From Methylibium sp. (GTDB lineage Bacteria; Pseudomonadota; Gammaproteobacteria; Burkholderiales; Burkholderiaceae_C): DNA of 64,000 nt. The notes under the pieces were generated by a model. It was not told where the DNA came from. It did no database searches and saw only the letters and a program-made list of their open reading frames with translations. Position numbers and translations under genes: made by a program. This document shows, piece by piece, positions 63,157 through 64,000 of this stretch (positions within the stretch are counted from its first letter, which is position 1; each line of letters opens with the position of its first letter). Location: NCBI GenBank assembly GCA_013824165.1, contig PNNH01000005.1:1-64000 (forward strand), given 5' to 3'.

Positions 63157-63483
63157 GTGGCCCGCATGCGCAGGTCGGTGCGAGGGCAGGTCGGCGCGGC
63201 GCTCCGCTGCGCTCATGTCCCCCGCCGTCGGCCTGCAGCCGCCGGCTCCTCCTTTACTTCGCTCCGCGAAGCACCGCACCGACCTGCGGCAGCACCGTGG
63301 CATGCGCATGGGCGCAGTACGCCGCTGCCGCCCGCCTCGGGTGTCGGGCGTCTGGTGAACGGACGTCAAGGAGGAGGTCTTGGCCGCAAGGCCAAGGCCG
63401 GGGGACATGAGCGGAACCAGTCACCCGGCGACCGCGGCGCGCCTGAGACCACGAAGTAACGAATCACCGAAGGAGCACACACC
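63157..63483. repeat. Inverted-repeat element between cbbL and cbbS
   Basis: This 327-nt gap holds no credible gene. It has a perfect 15-bp inverted pair, CGCTCATGTCCCCCG (63210-63224) with CGGGGGACATGAGCG (63399-63413), whose inner flanks (GGCCT, GCC, CTCCTCC) also correspond, and a second perfect 14-bp pair, CGCAGGTCGGTGCG (63169-63182) with CGCACCGACCTGCG (63275-63288), partly overlapping the first. Form I cbbL and cbbS are usually separated by much less. The element looks like a short palindromic insertion (MITE- or REP-derived) and could form extensive mRNA structure. The last 25 nt carry the cbbS ribosome-binding site. Confidence 0.7.
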
Positions 63484-63918
63484 ATGATGACCAACCCCAC
63501 CGGCCGCATCACGCAAGGCCAGTTCAGCTTCCTGCCCGACCTCAGCGATGCCGAGATCGGCCTGCAGATCGAGTACGGCCTCAAAAAGGGCTATGCCTGG
63601 AGCGTCGAGTACACCGACGACCCGCATCCGCGCAACACCTACTGGGAAATGTTCGGCATGCCCATGTTCGACCTGCAGGACGCCGCCGGCGTGCTGCTGG
63701 AGCTGAACAACTGCCGCAAGACATTCCCCAGTCACTACATCCGCCTAATGGCCTTCGACTCCACGCGCGGCGTCGAAAGCATCGTGATGAGCTTCATCGT
63801 CAACCGCCCGGCCCAGGAGCCCGGCTTCGGCCTGGTGCGCCAGGAAGTCAACGGCCGCACGATGCGCTATACGGTCCAGGGCTATGCCGCGGCACGCCCT
63901 GAAGGCGAGCGCTACTGA
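63484..63918 (+). CDS. cbbS: RuBisCO small subunit, form I
   Basis: The 144-residue protein starts at ATG 63484 (or 63487) after GAAGGAGCACACACC. It matches the red-type small subunit: ITQGQFSFLPDLSDAEIGLQ, YGLKKGYAWSVEYTDDPHPR, NTYWEMFGMPMFDLQDAAGV and the C-terminal extension RTMRYTVQGYAAARPEGERY, the hairpin that in red-type enzymes fills the central channel. It forms L8S8 with CbbL. Confidence 0.97.
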   Translation: MMTNPTGRITQGQFSFLPDLSDAEIGLQIEYGLKKGYAWSVEYTDDPHPRNTYWEMFGMPMFDLQDAAGVLLELNNCRKTFPSHYIRLMAFDSTRGVESIVMSFIVNRPAQEPGFGLVRQEVNGRTMRYTVQGYAAARPEGERY

Positions 63919-63937
63919 GCAGGCAGGGATCAAGCCC

Positions 63938-64000
63938 GTGAACGCGCCGCTCTACGCCATTCCCGGCAGCACTGCCACTGCCGCCGCGCCAGTTCCCGTC
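63938..64000 (+). CDS. Start of next cbb-operon gene (partial; cbbX expected)
   Basis: GTG at 63938, 19 nt after the cbbS stop and preceded by GCAGGGATCAAGCCC, opens a frame of 21 codons to the window end (NAPLYAIPGSTATAAAPVPV). The residues give no motif. Red-type RuBisCO operons usually continue with cbbX, the activase; other cbb genes are possible. Confidence 0.4.
   Translation, partial: MNAPLYAIPGSTATAAAPVPV

Noticed and set aside
63157-63459. 100-codon frame in the cbbL-cbbS gap
   Set aside because: Starts with GTG at the cbbL stop, is Arg/Pro/Gly-rich without motif, and runs through both arms of the inverted repeats, so it is more likely repeat DNA.

Overview
The window is high-GC, gene-dense, plasmid-free-looking chromosomal DNA from a betaproteobacterium, most likely Burkholderiales of the Rubrivivax/Leptothrix/Roseateles type (inference). 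The pointers are an EF-P with arginine at the modification site next to earP, the hupB - tRNA-Val - ppiD order, a red-type (form IC) RuBisCO, and a complete soxCDYZAXB thiosulfate-oxidation cluster. I see no insertion sequence, prophage, CRISPR array or replication origin.

Left part (1-45 kb) is mostly core genome. 1-2.0 kb: tail of a ThDP-dependent enzyme, an S4 RNA-binding protein and rraA. 2.0-10.4 kb (minus strand): a PAS/GAF/GGDEF/EAL protein, a flavin-reductase-like protein, an anchored orphan protein, serB and mfd. 10.5-15.5 kb: a PfpI/DJ-1-like protein, then a polar amino-acid ABC importer operon that carries an aspartoacylase/succinylglutamate-desuccinylase-like hydrolase. 15.5-20.3 kb (minus): alpha/beta hydrolase, trhO-like, DUF1631-like and cyclophilin genes. 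20.3-35 kb (plus): dnaE, patatin, a TetR-controlled RND efflux pair, pcm, rhodanese, tolC-like, yaaA and prolyl-4-hydroxylase-like genes. 34.7-45 kb: Lrp-type regulator divergent from an acetolactate synthase large-subunit gene, efp/earP, uvrC, a lipoprotein, pgsA, hupB, tRNA-Val, ppiD and tRNA-His.

Right part (45-64 kb) is a lithoautotrophy region starting right after tRNA-His. soxCD, soxYZ, soxAX and soxB are in one direction but separated by hairpins. They are followed by an ArsR-type regulator with cysteines placed as in persulfide sensors, a FadL-family porin, a DUF302 lipoprotein, a divergent exported DsrE-like protein, a YeeE/YedE sulfur transporter, a SoxH-like metallo-hydrolase, an exported thioredoxin-like protein and a chemoreceptor. 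A second, metal-site-degenerate beta-lactamase-fold protein and cbbR then face the cbbL-cbbS RuBisCO genes, with a further gene starting at the window end. Electrons from periplasmic thiosulfate oxidation would support CO2 fixation. The accessory module could handle sulfur entry, carriage and sensing; that assignment is inference.

Most striking: (i) the FadL/DUF302/DsrE/YeeE-YedE/MBL/thioredoxin/chemoreceptor set attached to sox; (ii) a 327-nt, inverted-repeat-rich insert between cbbL and cbbS; (iii) perfect palindromes in front of soxB, the arsR gene, the dsrE/yedE divergent promoter and cbbL; (iv) an exported metallo-beta-lactamase homologue that has lost two of its metal-binding histidines.
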